Below are positions 15,228 to 23,369 of a stretch of DNA of 64,000 nt, piece by piece. Numbering within the stretch: the first letter of the stretch is position 1; every line of letters starts with the position of its first letter. The stretch covers positions 1-64,000 of the forward strand of contig CACYYN010000006.1 of NCBI GenBank assembly GCA_902778665.1, written 5' to 3'. Source of the DNA: Oscillospiraceae bacterium (lineage in GTDB: Bacteria; Bacillota; Clostridia; Oscillospirales; Oscillospiraceae). Made by a program: the position numbers and the translations under genes. Under the pieces are notes generated by a model. The model was given only the letters and a program-made list of their open reading frames with translations. It had not been told where the DNA came from and ran no database searches.

Positions 15228-16307
15228 TTATTTCCCGAGTGTACCGGAAGCGGGCATCTGTAAGCCTTTCTGCCCGTGATTCACATCCGGATCGTCTCCC
15301 TGTCTGTCAGAGGGATGGGGATCGCTCCGCTGTCCCGGTTCGCCGTGCATGGAGGGAGCCTCTATTCCTTCTGTTTGCACAGAGGGATTTTCTGCCTTTT
15401 CCCTCGGATCAGGCATTTGCTCCTGCGAAGGTCCGGCCTGAAGCCTGGGATCAGGATACTCTCCGGAGCCCATTCCTTCGCCGGGAGTATCTCCGGAATA
15501 ATGATCCGGCTTCTGCTGCTCAGGTGCTTCCGGTATGTTATTTGCGGAAGCCCATGCTTCCCGACCGGGCTGAGCGCTCTCCGGTTTGGATTCTGCCCGG
15601 CGGCCGAAATTCACCAGATCTTTCACCGGTCTGCCAATCCAGTCCTCTTCCCGGAAGGTCTCCGGCTCTTCCCGCTCGATCTCCCGGATGAAATGCATTT
15701 TCCCGGCCGTTATGCCCTTCTCATGTGCAGATGCCACTTCTGCCTGCGTAACCGTCAGAGAATACACCTCCATCTGCGGAGAGAAGTGCATTTCCAAGGA
15801 ACTGGCAAGCTCAGCGCTGTGCTGCTCACTGCCGGTTTCGGAGGAGAGAACCACAGGATCATCTTCCTCGGTCAGATAACCGTCCGCCTCCATCTGATTT
15901 ATGGTAGTGCTGAGGGCCGTGTTGATAGTCCGGTTCAGGAGCTTATTCCTGCCGATAGCATTGATCACCGCCTGTCCCTCCTCATTGACACCTGTCACCT
16001 GAAGGACCCGGTCAAACCGGTTAATGGTATACTCAATGGAGGGATTCACATCTATGCTGACCGTTCCGTAAGGCGTCGCATACACAATGCCTCCCCCGCC
16101 GACTGTGGCGACCAGGACTGCAGATGCGGCGATGGCTGCTATCTTTCGCCTGAAGGTGCTTTGCTTCTTCTTTTTTTCAACAGGCCTACGCAGAAGTGTA
16201 ATCTCCTGTCCGATGGAGTAATCGTTGTCCGGGATACGGACAAACTGCCCATCTTCCATCAAAGCCGCTGCCTGAGTGCCTCGTATTTCCACAATTACGG
16301 CTTTCAA
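15228..16307 (-). CDS. rsgI: RsgI-type membrane anti-sigma-I factor
   Basis: A 359-residue single-span protein. Residues 1-48 are the RsgI N-terminal domain that holds SigI (VIVEIRGTQAAALMEDGQFV). One membrane helix lies at about 54-77. Next comes the conserved extracellular domain, YGTVSIDVNPSIEYTINRFD then TGVNEEGQ, where RsgI proteins are thought to be cleaved. The last 130 residues are a disordered Pro/Glu/Gln/Asp-rich tail with no carbohydrate-binding module, unlike the cellulosome RsgI proteins. Start is TTG 16307, overlapping the sigI stop as TTGA and preceded by GAGGGGGAT. The overlap implies stoichiometric coupling with SigI. Confidence 0.9.
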   Translation of the reverse strand: MKAVIVEIRGTQAAALMEDGQFVRIPDNDYSIGQEITLLRRPVEKKKKQSTFRRKIAAIAASAVLVATVGGGGIVYATPYGTVSIDVNPSIEYTINRFDRVLQVTGVNEEGQAVINAIGRNKLLNRTINTALSTTINQMEADGYLTEEDDPVVLSSETGSEQHSAELASSLEMHFSPQMEVYSLTVTQAEVASAHEKGITAGKMHFIREIEREEPETFREEDWIGRPVKDLVNFGRRAESKPESAQPGREAWASANNIPEAPEQQKPDHYSGDTPGEGMGSGEYPDPRLQAGPSQEQMPDPREKAENPSVQTEGIEAPSMHGEPGQRSDPHPSDRQGDDPDVNHGQKGLQMPASGTLGK

Positions 16308-17023
16308 GACGCATTATCCCCCTCTCTGAACGGTTTCAGATATTCTGCAAGATGCGGAAAGTCTCCGGTCAACAGGATAATCACCGCAACCAGATACTTC
16401 CGATATCGATCCAGGGTTTTGACGGACACACCGGTTGCTTTTCTGATCTCTCTGATGGGGAGCCTGGCTGTTCGCTTGAAATCTTCCGCCCGCTCTCTCG
16501 GATTCATCATATAGCGCACCGCCAGCACGCACTCCCGTCTGGTTTTCTCCTGCTTCGGAGAACAGGCAGTGAGATCATAAAAGCTGAACCCGAATGAAGA
16601 GAAAAGTTCATTTGCCTCCAGAATCTCTTCCCGCAGTGTGCGCTCTTCCTCCTGCATGCTTGCCTCGGCAACGGCGAGATAAACAGGGTCGGTCTCTTCT
16701 TCCTCTCCGTTTCCCTCCATTACCTCCGGTGCAACTGAAAATTCCGGTTCATGCCTGGCTTCGGAACGATAGTAATCGATAAGGCTGCGATGAATCAGCA
16801 TCTGGGCAAAGGGGAGGAATTCTCCTTTCTCCGGTGTGTAGACATCCACAGCCCTGGAAAATGCGTACAGAGCAACAGACCATTCATCATCGCTCTCTGT
16901 CACATAACGTTTAGCAGCAGAGGAAGCAGATCGAAGAATGGCCTGTCTGTTGATTTGTATCAGTTTTTCCCTCACGTTCTCATCGTTTTTTGCACGGAGA
17001 ACCATGCTGATCATATCCTGCAT
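16304..17023 (-). CDS. sigI: RNA polymerase sigma factor SigI
   Basis: A 239-residue SigI-family factor. The region 2-like part (SDDEWSVALYAFSRAVDVY, then FLPFAQMLIHRSLIDYYR) and the C-terminal helix-turn-helix (REIRKATGVSVKTLDRYRKY, then VVIILLTGD-like end) are typical. SigI answers heat or, in polysaccharide degraders, extracellular glycans sensed by RsgI. Upstream is a promoter of its own class at 17116-17146, so the operon sigI-rsgI is probably autoregulated. The ribosome site is weak (AGGCAGG), so the exact start among the early methionines (residues 1, 4, 7) is not certain. Confidence 0.9.
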   Translation of the reverse strand: MQDMISMVLRAKNDENVREKLIQINRQAILRSASSAAKRYVTESDDEWSVALYAFSRAVDVYTPEKGEFLPFAQMLIHRSLIDYYRSEARHEPEFSVAPEVMEGNGEEEETDPVYLAVAEASMQEEERTLREEILEANELFSSFGFSFYDLTACSPKQEKTRRECVLAVRYMMNPRERAEDFKRTARLPIREIRKATGVSVKTLDRYRKYLVAVIILLTGDFPHLAEYLKPFREGDNAS

Positions 17024-17115
17024 GCAGACCTGCCTGTGTTGAACCCGGAACCGTTCCGATGCCGAACAGTTCTTCCGATGGTCATGGGCTATGATTTTGC
17101 CCTGTCACTTTATAA

Positions 17116-17146
17116 TACGAAATGAGTCCCTTCAAAAGTGGGGTCG
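17116..17146 (-). promoter_or_regulatory. Sigma-I-like autoregulatory promoter of sigI-rsgI
   Basis: On the minus strand CGACCCCA (17146-17139) and CGTA (17119-17116), followed by TTATAA. Flanking bases (AAAAGTGGGGTCG, TAATACGAA on the plus strand) also match the copy at 15128-15158. Confidence 0.8.
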
Positions 17147-17166
17147 TTGGGAAATTTTCTGACCGG

Positions 17167-17994
17167 TTATTCCATTTTCAGCAGATCCGGCAATGTGGTC
17201 TCGAAATCCACACCGTACCATGGCTCTTTCGGGTTTTTCAGCGTCACCTCTATGGTGTGGGCAGTGTAGTCAGCAGCAATGCGCATGGCGTTCTTCCAGT
17301 CCTTCCCCCGGAGAAGTTCACCCACAAAGGTGCTGGCAAACAGATCCCCCGTACCGTGGTAGGAAGCGTCAATCCGGCGATTCTGATAGCACCAGGTCTC
17401 ACCGGTTTCTCTGTCTATGCCCATAGCCCCTATCTTCCCTTTTTCCAGGGAAACCCCGGTGATCACGCTCAGTTTGGCACCAAGCTCTCTGAGGCCGGAA
17501 AGAAGCGCTAAAATATAGCTTTCGTCATATGTCTCTCTATAGTCCATGCCGGTCATCAGAGCCGCCTCTGTGATATTGGGGACAATAATGTCCGCCTCCG
17601 CGCACAGCTCTTTGTTTTTCTCGGCATAGGCCATGTTGAAAGCTGCATACAGCCTGCCGTTGTCTGCCATGACGGGATCTACAAACACAAACATCCCCTC
17701 CCGCCGGAAGGCACGGAACAGTTCTTTCATCTGGTCAATCTGTGCGATCGACCCGAGATATCCGGTATAAATGGCATCGAAAGCAATATCTTCCTTCAGC
17801 CAGTGCTGTTTGATCGGCTCAATCTGATCGGAAAGATCCTTGCAGGTAAAGCCTTTGAACATGGTATGAGTGGACAGAACTGCCGTGGGCAGAATCACCG
17901 TCTCCGAGCCGAGAACCGACAGCACCGGAAGGGCGATGGTAAGAGAGCATTTTCCAAGGCAGGAGATGTCCTGCACAGTCAAAACCCGCTTCAT
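17167..17994 (-). CDS. pdxY: Pyridoxal/pyridoxamine kinase
   Basis: A 275-residue ribokinase-fold kinase that makes pyridoxal 5'-phosphate from pyridoxal with ATP. The N-terminus VLTVQDISCLGKCSL, the segment GYLGS, VFVDPVMADNG and the anion-hole motif HGTGDLFAS match the PdxY/pyridoxamine kinase group. Start at ATG 17994, overlapping the upstream gene as ATGA. It is the last gene of the minus-strand run that includes modABC and the molybdopterin-binding protein; why a B6 kinase sits there is not obvious. The gap to sigI holds the sigma-I promoter. Confidence 0.88.
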   Translation of the reverse strand: MKRVLTVQDISCLGKCSLTIALPVLSVLGSETVILPTAVLSTHTMFKGFTCKDLSDQIEPIKQHWLKEDIAFDAIYTGYLGSIAQIDQMKELFRAFRREGMFVFVDPVMADNGRLYAAFNMAYAEKNKELCAEADIIVPNITEAALMTGMDYRETYDESYILALLSGLRELGAKLSVITGVSLEKGKIGAMGIDRETGETWCYQNRRIDASYHGTGDLFASTFVGELLRGKDWKNAMRIAADYTAHTIEVTLKNPKEPWYGVDFETTLPDLLKME

Positions 17995-18539
17995 TCTTCT
18001 TCCTCCCACCAGATCAGCTTCACGCTGCCGCCCAGCAGATGCCCTGCGGCGAATTCCTGTATGCTCATTACAGAATCCTCTATTTCGTTATCGACGTTAA
18101 AGAAGCGGAAAGTATCTCCTTCCTGCCGAAAGTAACCCACGAAATGCGGAATGTGCTTTTCGTGATAGCGAAAGATGCCCATTGAGCTGTGCTCTGCCGC
18201 ATCAACGGCTTCATCCCTGCCATGCACCTCCTGCCAGCCCGGCAGATAGAAGGTCAGGACTTTGCGCATCACATACATGAAAGTCGGCCCGGGGATATGC
18301 ATCATGTGCATACCGTCCATCTCCTTCAGGAGATGATCAAAAGACACTTTCTTCCCCGTGCGGCGGCAGAGATTAAAAACCGCCACCGGCCCGCAGCTGT
18401 TCTGCATGGCAGGTATCGTGCGGTAAGTATAGCCTGTGAGAAGATCCTGATCTTTGATATAGCCGTCTTCCGTCCAGGCCCCGGAGCAATTCAGGGCGGA
18501 AGCCTCATTTTCTTTGGTAGGGGTGGGTTGTTCCTGCAT
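17991..18539 (-). CDS. C39-peptidase-like protein of unknown function
   Basis: A 182-residue cytoplasmic protein. The motif MQNSCGPVAVFNL gives the cysteine, HFVGYFR the histidine and FNVDNE the acidic/amide residue of a papain-like (C39-type) fold, so a cysteine peptidase or an inactive relative is plausible. There is no signal peptide, which argues against a secreted enzyme. Start at ATG 18539 with AGGAGA nine bases before; the longer frame overlaps the upstream gene and has no homologous content. It overlaps pdxY by ATGA. A role with the molybdenum locus is possible but unsupported by sequence. Confidence 0.65.
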   Translation of the reverse strand: MQEQPTPTKENEASALNCSGAWTEDGYIKDQDLLTGYTYRTIPAMQNSCGPVAVFNLCRRTGKKVSFDHLLKEMDGMHMMHIPGPTFMYVMRKVLTFYLPGWQEVHGRDEAVDAAEHSSMGIFRYHEKHIPHFVGYFRQEGDTFRFFNVDNEIEDSVMSIQEFAAGHLLGGSVKLIWWEEEE

Positions 18540-18588
18540 GTTGCTATGTCTCCTGCTGTGTGGTACGTAAAAATAGAAAAGGATAAAA

Positions 18589-19605
18589 TCAGTAGCTGCC
18601 GAAGGTGCAGTTGGGGAAGTGGCAAACCTTGCACATCTGGCAGAGGCCTCCGTCTCCCAGACGGACCAGCTCTTCCTTCGTGAACTTGTCTCCGACGAAA
18701 ATCTGGGGAACCAGTACATCAAACATGGTGGTCGGCAGGCTGATGGCTGCGCCGGGCACACCCATGATGGCAACGTCTCCGAGATAAGCGATTAGAGTCA
18801 TATTCCCCGGTTGGGACGGAACACCGTGGGTCACGATTTCTGCACCGAGAGCTCGAATTGCCGTAGGAGTCAGGTCATCGGGATCTACCGACATCCCGCC
18901 GGTGAAGATCAGAAAGTCTGCTCCCAGCTCCAGATAATGCCTTGCCGCAGAGACGATCATATCCAGATCGTCATCACAGATGGTAACGCCAAGAATCTCG
19001 GCGGGATAATGCTGCATTTTTGCCCGCACCACCGGCTCGAACTTATCCTTGATTCTGCCGGAATAAACCTCAGAGCCTGTGATGACAACACCGATTTTCC
19101 GATGCTGATAAGGTTTGAGTTCAATCAGTTTTCTGTCTCTGCACAGTTCCTCTGCACGAAGAATCTGCTCCTCCTTCGTCACCAGAGGAACAATGCGCAT
19201 GGAGGCAAGCCTTGCCCCCTCCTCCACCGGGTAATGGTCACGCAGCGTGCAGATGGTGATATCCCCGATGGAATTGATCTCCCGCAGAAGCTCGGTGTCC
19301 ACACGGAGCATTCCTCTTTTGTCAGCAAAGAGGAGAACCTTGCCCTCAGACGGCTCGGTATAGTGAGCGCCATCCACCGGAGCCATTGCAGCCATACGCA
19401 GCGCTGCTTCCTCCTCATGGATTTCACCCGCGTTCTCTTCCCAGACGAAGATTGTTTTCTTGCCGATGTCAAGCAGCTTCGGGATATCCTCCTCGGTGAT
19501 AATATGACCGCGCTTAAAAGCGGCACCTTTAAAGCCGTCACGCATGGCTGTGATGTCATGGCATAATTCCATGCCGACAGCAGATTCAACCGGTATTTTT
19601 TTCAT
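18589..19605 (-). CDS. MoeA/MogA-like molybdopterin-binding protein
   Basis: A 338-residue protein with a molybdopterin-binding (MoCF) domain in the second half: VVITGSEVYSGRIKD, FLIFTGGMSVDPDDLTP and GDVAIMGVPGAAIS. The N-terminal half lacks the full MoeA domain set (MoeA is about 400 residues), and a Cys-rich tail (CQMCKVCHFPNC) is unlike standard MoeA. Proteins of this kind are common beside xanthine-dehydrogenase-type hydroxylases and probably insert or modify the molybdenum cofactor. GGAGG precedes ATG 19605. It follows modC by 22 bases, in the same operon direction. Confidence 0.85.
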   Translation of the reverse strand: MKKIPVESAVGMELCHDITAMRDGFKGAAFKRGHIITEEDIPKLLDIGKKTIFVWEENAGEIHEEEAALRMAAMAPVDGAHYTEPSEGKVLLFADKRGMLRVDTELLREINSIGDITICTLRDHYPVEEGARLASMRIVPLVTKEEQILRAEELCRDRKLIELKPYQHRKIGVVITGSEVYSGRIKDKFEPVVRAKMQHYPAEILGVTICDDDLDMIVSAARHYLELGADFLIFTGGMSVDPDDLTPTAIRALGAEIVTHGVPSQPGNMTLIAYLGDVAIMGVPGAAISLPTTMFDVLVPQIFVGDKFTKEELVRLGDGGLCQMCKVCHFPNCTFGSY

Positions 19606-19627
19606 GTTTTTCCTCCGATTTGTATTA

Positions 19628-20371
19628 TCAGGATTCTTTGGGAACCAGAATTACATTCTGGGGAATTACATTGACAGGTATTATAACAGAATTGCTCTGC
19701 AAAAGCCACTCCTCTTTTGAGAGAATCTTTTCCGTCCTGCCGTCACGCATCATGGCAATTCTGTCACTGAGGCGATAGGCCTCTCCCCTGTCGTGGGAAA
19801 CAAGAATAGACGTCTTTCCAAAACTGCGGATTACCTCCCGTACCTCTGCTTCCAGGTGAAACTTCAATTCGCTGTCCAGTGCGGAAAAAGGCTCATCCAG
19901 CATCAGAATTTGCGGTTCGGAGACAAGAATACGCGCCAGTGCCGTTCGCTGCTGCTGTCCTCCCGAGAGTTGTCGCGGATAGTGCCCGGCGAGATCGGAA
20001 AGACCGAAATTCTCCATGATATCGGCAATCTTCCGGTTTCTCTCCTCTTCAGTCCGGTGATTTCTCAGGGTGCCTGTCCGAATATTCTGCCGTACTGTCA
20101 TATTGGGGAAGAGTGCATAATTCTGAAAAAGCAGGCCGGTACGGCGTTTCTGCGGGCTGAGATTAATATGTTTTTCGCTGTCAAAAAGCGTCACACCGTT
20201 CAAAATGATTCTGCCTCGATCCGGCTTTTCAACACCGGCAATACAGCGAAGGGTCAGGCTTTTCCCACAGCCGGAATTTCCGCACAGGCCAAGCACCTCA
20301 TCTCCCGCTTCCAGCTGCACCTGCAGATGAAAACTTCCCAGAGTCTTTTCGATGTCAACCAGAAGTGCCAT
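19628..20371 (-). CDS. modC: Molybdate/tungstate ABC transporter ATPase
   Basis: A 247-residue ATPase. Walker A GNSGCGKS (33-40), signature [13 protein letters not shown], Walker [13 protein letters not shown] and the switch [12 protein letters not shown]. The N-terminus ([20 protein letters not shown]) is the ModC type, but the C-terminal molybdate-binding (TOBE) domain is missing: the protein stops about 100 residues short of Escherichia coli ModC. It starts one base after the modB stop. Confidence 0.92.
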   Translation of the reverse strand: MALLVDIEKTLGSFHLQVQLEAGDEVLGLCGNSGCGKSLTLRCIAGVEKPDRGRIILNGVTLFDSEKHINLSPQKRRTGLLFQNYALFPNMTVRQNIRTGTLRNHRTEEERNRKIADIMENFGLSDLAGHYPRQLSGGQQQRTALARILVSEPQILMLDEPFSALDSELKFHLEAEVREVIRSFGKTSILVSHDRGEAYRLSDRIAMMRDGRTEKILSKEEWLLQSNSVIIPVNVIPQNVILVPKES

Positions 20372-20372
20372 T

Positions 20373-21050
20373 TTATCCCCGCCCCTTTCTGCGCTGCCGC
20401 TCTTTCTTCTCCAGCATATTTACGGTAAGCAGCACCACAAAGGAGATCGCCATGTTCACCAGTACCCATCGAAATGCCATTGCATCGTCATTGGTCCGCC
20501 AAAGCTGGTAGACCGTGGTGGAGATGGTGGCTGTGCGTCCGGGGGTATAACCCGCTATCATGCTGGTAGCCCCGTATTCTCCCAGCGCCCGGGCAAAGGA
20601 AAGAACCGTTCCCGCCATGATGCCCTGTCGGCAGTACGGCATGCGGATATGCCAGAATATATAGGTGTTGGACAGCCCGATGGACTGGGCCGAATAAGCC
20701 AGTGTTTCATCGAAAGATTCAAAAGCTCCCCGGGCTGTGCGGTACATCAGAGGAAAAATCACGACGGTTGTAGCAAAAATTGCCGACCACCAGGTCATGG
20801 TGAGCTTCACACCAAACATAGCAAGAAACCATTTGCCGATCACCCGCTTCGGCCCCAGGATCCGAAGCAGCAGATACCCTACCACTGTGGGGGGCAGAAC
20901 CAGCGGAAGGGTCAGAATCACATCCAGCACACCTTTCAGCACTCTCGGCGCCTTTGCAATATAGTAGGCCGCAAAAATACCAAGGAAGAAAATAATGAAT
21001 GTGCTGATCAGTGCAATACGCAGGGAATTGGTCAGCGGAAAAAGATCCAA
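20373..21050 (-). CDS. modB: Molybdate ABC transporter permease
   Basis: A 225-residue permease with five helices and the ModB signatures: LPLVLPPTVVGYLLL, PLMYRTARGAFESFD and SFARALGEYGATSMIAG. The start is TTG 21050, preceded by GAGGGAG; no ATG fits. A terminator-like hairpin lies between it and modA, so modBC may be expressed at a lower level than the binding protein. Confidence 0.93.
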   Translation of the reverse strand: MDLFPLTNSLRIALISTFIIFFLGIFAAYYIAKAPRVLKGVLDVILTLPLVLPPTVVGYLLLRILGPKRVIGKWFLAMFGVKLTMTWWSAIFATTVVIFPLMYRTARGAFESFDETLAYSAQSIGLSNTYIFWHIRMPYCRQGIMAGTVLSFARALGEYGATSMIAGYTPGRTATISTTVYQLWRTNDDAMAFRWVLVNMAISFVVLLTVNMLEKKERQRRKGRG

Positions 21051-21071
21051 AAAATCACTCCCTCATCTACC

Positions 21072-21096
21072 AAAAAAGGCGGACCGGCGGTCCGCC
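21072..21096 (-). terminator. Hairpin between modA and modB
   Basis: On the minus strand GGCGGACC and GGTCCGCC pair around GCC, followed by TTTTTT. It probably acts as a partial terminator that sets a modA excess over modBC. Confidence 0.8.
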
Positions 21097-21122
21097 TCTC
21101 GATTATAGCGTTTAACTTTTCT

Positions 21123-21941
21123 TTACGCAAGAGGAGAAAATCCCACAGCTTCAAATACTGCAGAGGCTTCTTCTCCCCGGAGATATTCGAGAAATGCCTT
21201 TGCGGCTTCCTCATTCTTCGTAATGTTCAGAACAGCAGCAGGATAGATGACCTGGCCGCACATTTCTTTGGTTGCCGTATCCACAACAGTAAGACCGGCA
21301 GAGAAGGCATCCGTCCCGTAGATGATGCCGCAGTCAACGGCAGCCTCCGCCACCTGGGTGGTGACTTCCTTCACGTTGGAGCCATAGGTAATGACGCCGG
21401 CCTTAGCCAGATCTTCCTCATTGAGCTCATAGAAGGCGAGGATCTTCTGGGTGTACTGACCGACAGGCACATCAGAGTTGCCCATAGCAAGCATCACCGA
21501 GCCATCCTTCAGGCCAGAAACCAGATCATCATAGGAGTTGATGTTTTTCGGGTTCCCATCCGGAACGGCGAGAGCGACCTTGTTTTCCAGCAGGTCAATG
21601 CGGGTGCCCTCCAGCACGAAGTCAAGCCTGTCCGGATTGGCAGTATCATCCTTGCTGATGTCCAGCTGATTCATCTGTTTCGGTGCGGCAGAGATAAAAA
21701 CATCGCAGTCGGCACCTTCCTGAATCTGAGTTTTCAGCGTACCGGAAGAGTCGAAATTGTAGACGAGGGTCACATTGGGAGCGACCTCTTTGTAGAGATC
21801 CGCAATTTCGGTCAACGTCTCTGTCATGGAAGCGGCAGCAAACACCACCAGCTCCACCGGTTCCTCTGCCTCGGCAAATGCGGAAGCGCCCAGTGCAGAC
21901 ACCATGCAAAGGGTAAGGATCAATGCCAGGATTTTTTTCAT
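21123..21941 (-). CDS. modA: Molybdate-binding protein
   Basis: A 272-residue exported binding protein: signal peptide to about residue 23 (ASAFAEA), then the ModA fold with VFAAASMTETLTEIAD, YNFDSSGTLKTQI, DVFISAAPKQM, and GMIYGTDA-type segment CGIIYGTDAFSAG. No lipobox is present. GGAGGTAA precedes ATG 21941. A dyad at 21978-22002 in its leader/promoter region is a candidate ModE-like operator. First gene of modABC, leading into the molybdopterin-binding protein. Confidence 0.93.
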   Translation of the reverse strand: MKKILALILTLCMVSALGASAFAEAEEPVELVVFAAASMTETLTEIADLYKEVAPNVTLVYNFDSSGTLKTQIQEGADCDVFISAAPKQMNQLDISKDDTANPDRLDFVLEGTRIDLLENKVALAVPDGNPKNINSYDDLVSGLKDGSVMLAMGNSDVPVGQYTQKILAFYELNEEDLAKAGVITYGSNVKEVTTQVAEAAVDCGIIYGTDAFSAGLTVVDTATKEMCGQVIYPAAVLNITKNEEAAKAFLEYLRGEEASAVFEAVGFSPLA

Positions 21942-21977
21942 AGCGGGTTACCTCCATTCGAATTGTTTTATTTTACG

Positions 21978-22002
21978 ATTTGTATTCTATTACAATACGA
22001 AT
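21978..22002. promoter_or_regulatory. 25-bp imperfect dyad upstream of modA, candidate ModE-type operator
   Basis: The arms ATTTGTATT and AATACGAAT flank a short AT-rich centre, with 10 of 12 arm positions complementary. It lies 37 bases before the modA start codon. The window encodes a ModE-type winged helix fused to a MobA-like domain (26560-27483), a possible binder. Confidence 0.55.
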
Positions 22003-22030
22003 GATAGCATAATTCTCTCCCCAATGCAAC

Positions 22031-22062
22031 AAAAAATGGCCCCATCCGAAGATAAAGGCCAT
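22031..22062 (-). terminator. Terminator of the trsS-like operon
   Basis: On the minus strand ATGGCC and GGCCAT pair around a 15-base loop and are followed by TTTTTTG, eleven bases past the radical SAM stop codon. Confidence 0.7.
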
Positions 22063-22073
22063 CCGTTGATTTT

Positions 22074-23369
22074 TCAGGTAAGCTTTTTTGCAAGCGGTGT
22101 CAGATACCTGGCACAGAAGGGTTTGATTTTTCCGTTGTCATAGACGTGCAGACTGCAGCGGTGGAGGCGCTCAATATTGAGATTCATGGCATCCTGAAAG
22201 GCCATGGCGGAGAGCGTCAGGCTCTGATGCCGCAGACGGTAGAGGAAGGTGTCAAAATCCATCTCGTCAGAAAAGTCTCCTTCCGGAGCAGGTTCCTCCG
22301 GCGGACGGCGCCAGTGGCGCGCGACATATTCCCGGTTATCTTTCGCGCACCCGCGGGAAGATGAAGAATGGGTGATGGACGACAGGGGCTTTAAGCCTCC
22401 TCCCGGTCGAATGAGAAAGTCAGCATGGAATCCGCAGAGCGGGTGGTCACAGCGGGAAGGCATAAAGCTTTCCATAGGAATACCCGCCTGATCACTGATA
22501 TCTGCCATGAGCCGATCCAGTGTGTAGCGGTCTTCCTCACCGGGCGCATGCGGAATACGGCCGAAATAGGACACCGGCTGGAAGTGGATCCCCCTCACAC
22601 CGGGGGCAAGTGTGCAGGCAAGGGAAATAAGCTCTCCCAGATTGTCGTCATTCACGCCTCTGACGACCGTCGGCACCAGGGTGACGCCGAGGTGCAGGTC
22701 AGAGCAGACGCCGATGGCTTTCCTTTTTTCCTTCAGAAGGGGGCGCCCCCGCAGTTTTTTATAAATGTCATCCCGGGTGCCGTCAAACTGCAGGAAAACA
22801 ATGTCCAGCCCCGCCTCGGCAAGGGCTTCTGCATAGGCAGGGTCCTCCGCCAGTCGGATTCCGTTGGTGTTAAGCTGCACATAGCTGCAGCCCGCCTCTT
22901 TCGCAAAGCGGACGAGCTCCGGCAGATCATTGCGCAGGGTCGGCTCCCCTCCCGAAAGCTGCAGGAGCGGTGAGCCGCAACGCTTCGCGATATCCTCTAT
23001 GGCAGCCTTCATGGTGCTGAGCTCCGGGTCCGGTTCCGGCTGTCCGCCGTCGGCAAAGCAGTAGGTGCAGCGCAGGTTACAGCGCTTCGTCACTTCCAGC
23101 AGGGCGCAGCAGGTGCCGATTTCATGCTCCGGGCAGATGCCGCAGTTTTCCGGGCAGCTGAGCCCGCTGCCGGGTGAAAGCGGTTCGCTGCCTTTTGTCC
23201 ACCGGTCAAAATCCACCAGTCCCTGCCAGACGGGGACGCTGGTAAAGCCATGATCCGGGCAGGTTTTCTGCAGAACAATTCTGCCGGAATCTTCTGTGCG
23301 AAGAACAGCAGGGATATTCTTCAGGCAGACAGGACAGACAGACCGTGTAAACCGAATGATCTCACTCAT
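22074..23369 (-). CDS. trsS: Radical SAM protein, TrsS-like
   Basis: A 431-residue radical SAM enzyme. A small zinc-ribbon-like start (CPVC at 12-15, C37) and a Cys cluster CPENCGICPEH (72-82) precede the radical SAM motif CNLRCTYC (C97, C101, C104). The SAM-binding segment LSGGEPTLRNDLPEL follows. The C-terminal 150 residues contain further cysteines (CDHPLCGFH, RGCAKDN, KPFCARY). It resembles the radical SAM (seleno)proteins named TrsS found near Mop-type aldehyde oxidoreductases; here I see Cys, not an in-frame TGA, at the visible motifs. Start ATG 23369 overlaps the GTPase stop as ATGA. The reaction is unknown; a modification of a cofactor, peptide or small molecule for the hydroxylase is a fair guess. 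Confidence 0.8.
   Translation of the reverse strand: MSEIIRFTRSVCPVCLKNIPAVLRTEDSGRIVLQKTCPDHGFTSVPVWQGLVDFDRWTKGSEPLSPGSGLSCPENCGICPEHEIGTCCALLEVTKRCNLRCTYCFADGGQPEPDPELSTMKAAIEDIAKRCGSPLLQLSGGEPTLRNDLPELVRFAKEAGCSYVQLNTNGIRLAEDPAYAEALAEAGLDIVFLQFDGTRDDIYKKLRGRPLLKEKRKAIGVCSDLHLGVTLVPTVVRGVNDDNLGELISLACTLAPGVRGIHFQPVSYFGRIPHAPGEEDRYTLDRLMADISDQAGIPMESFMPSRCDHPLCGFHADFLIRPGGGLKPLSSITHSSSSRGCAKDNREYVARHWRRPPEEPAPEGDFSDEMDFDTFLYRLRHQSLTLSAMAFQDAMNLNIERLHRCSLHVYDNGKIKPFCARYLTPLAKKLT

Noticed and set aside
20352..22004. 550-residue plus-strand frame opposite modB and modA
   Set aside because: It crosses two well-defined genes and a hairpin in the opposite direction and has no motif.
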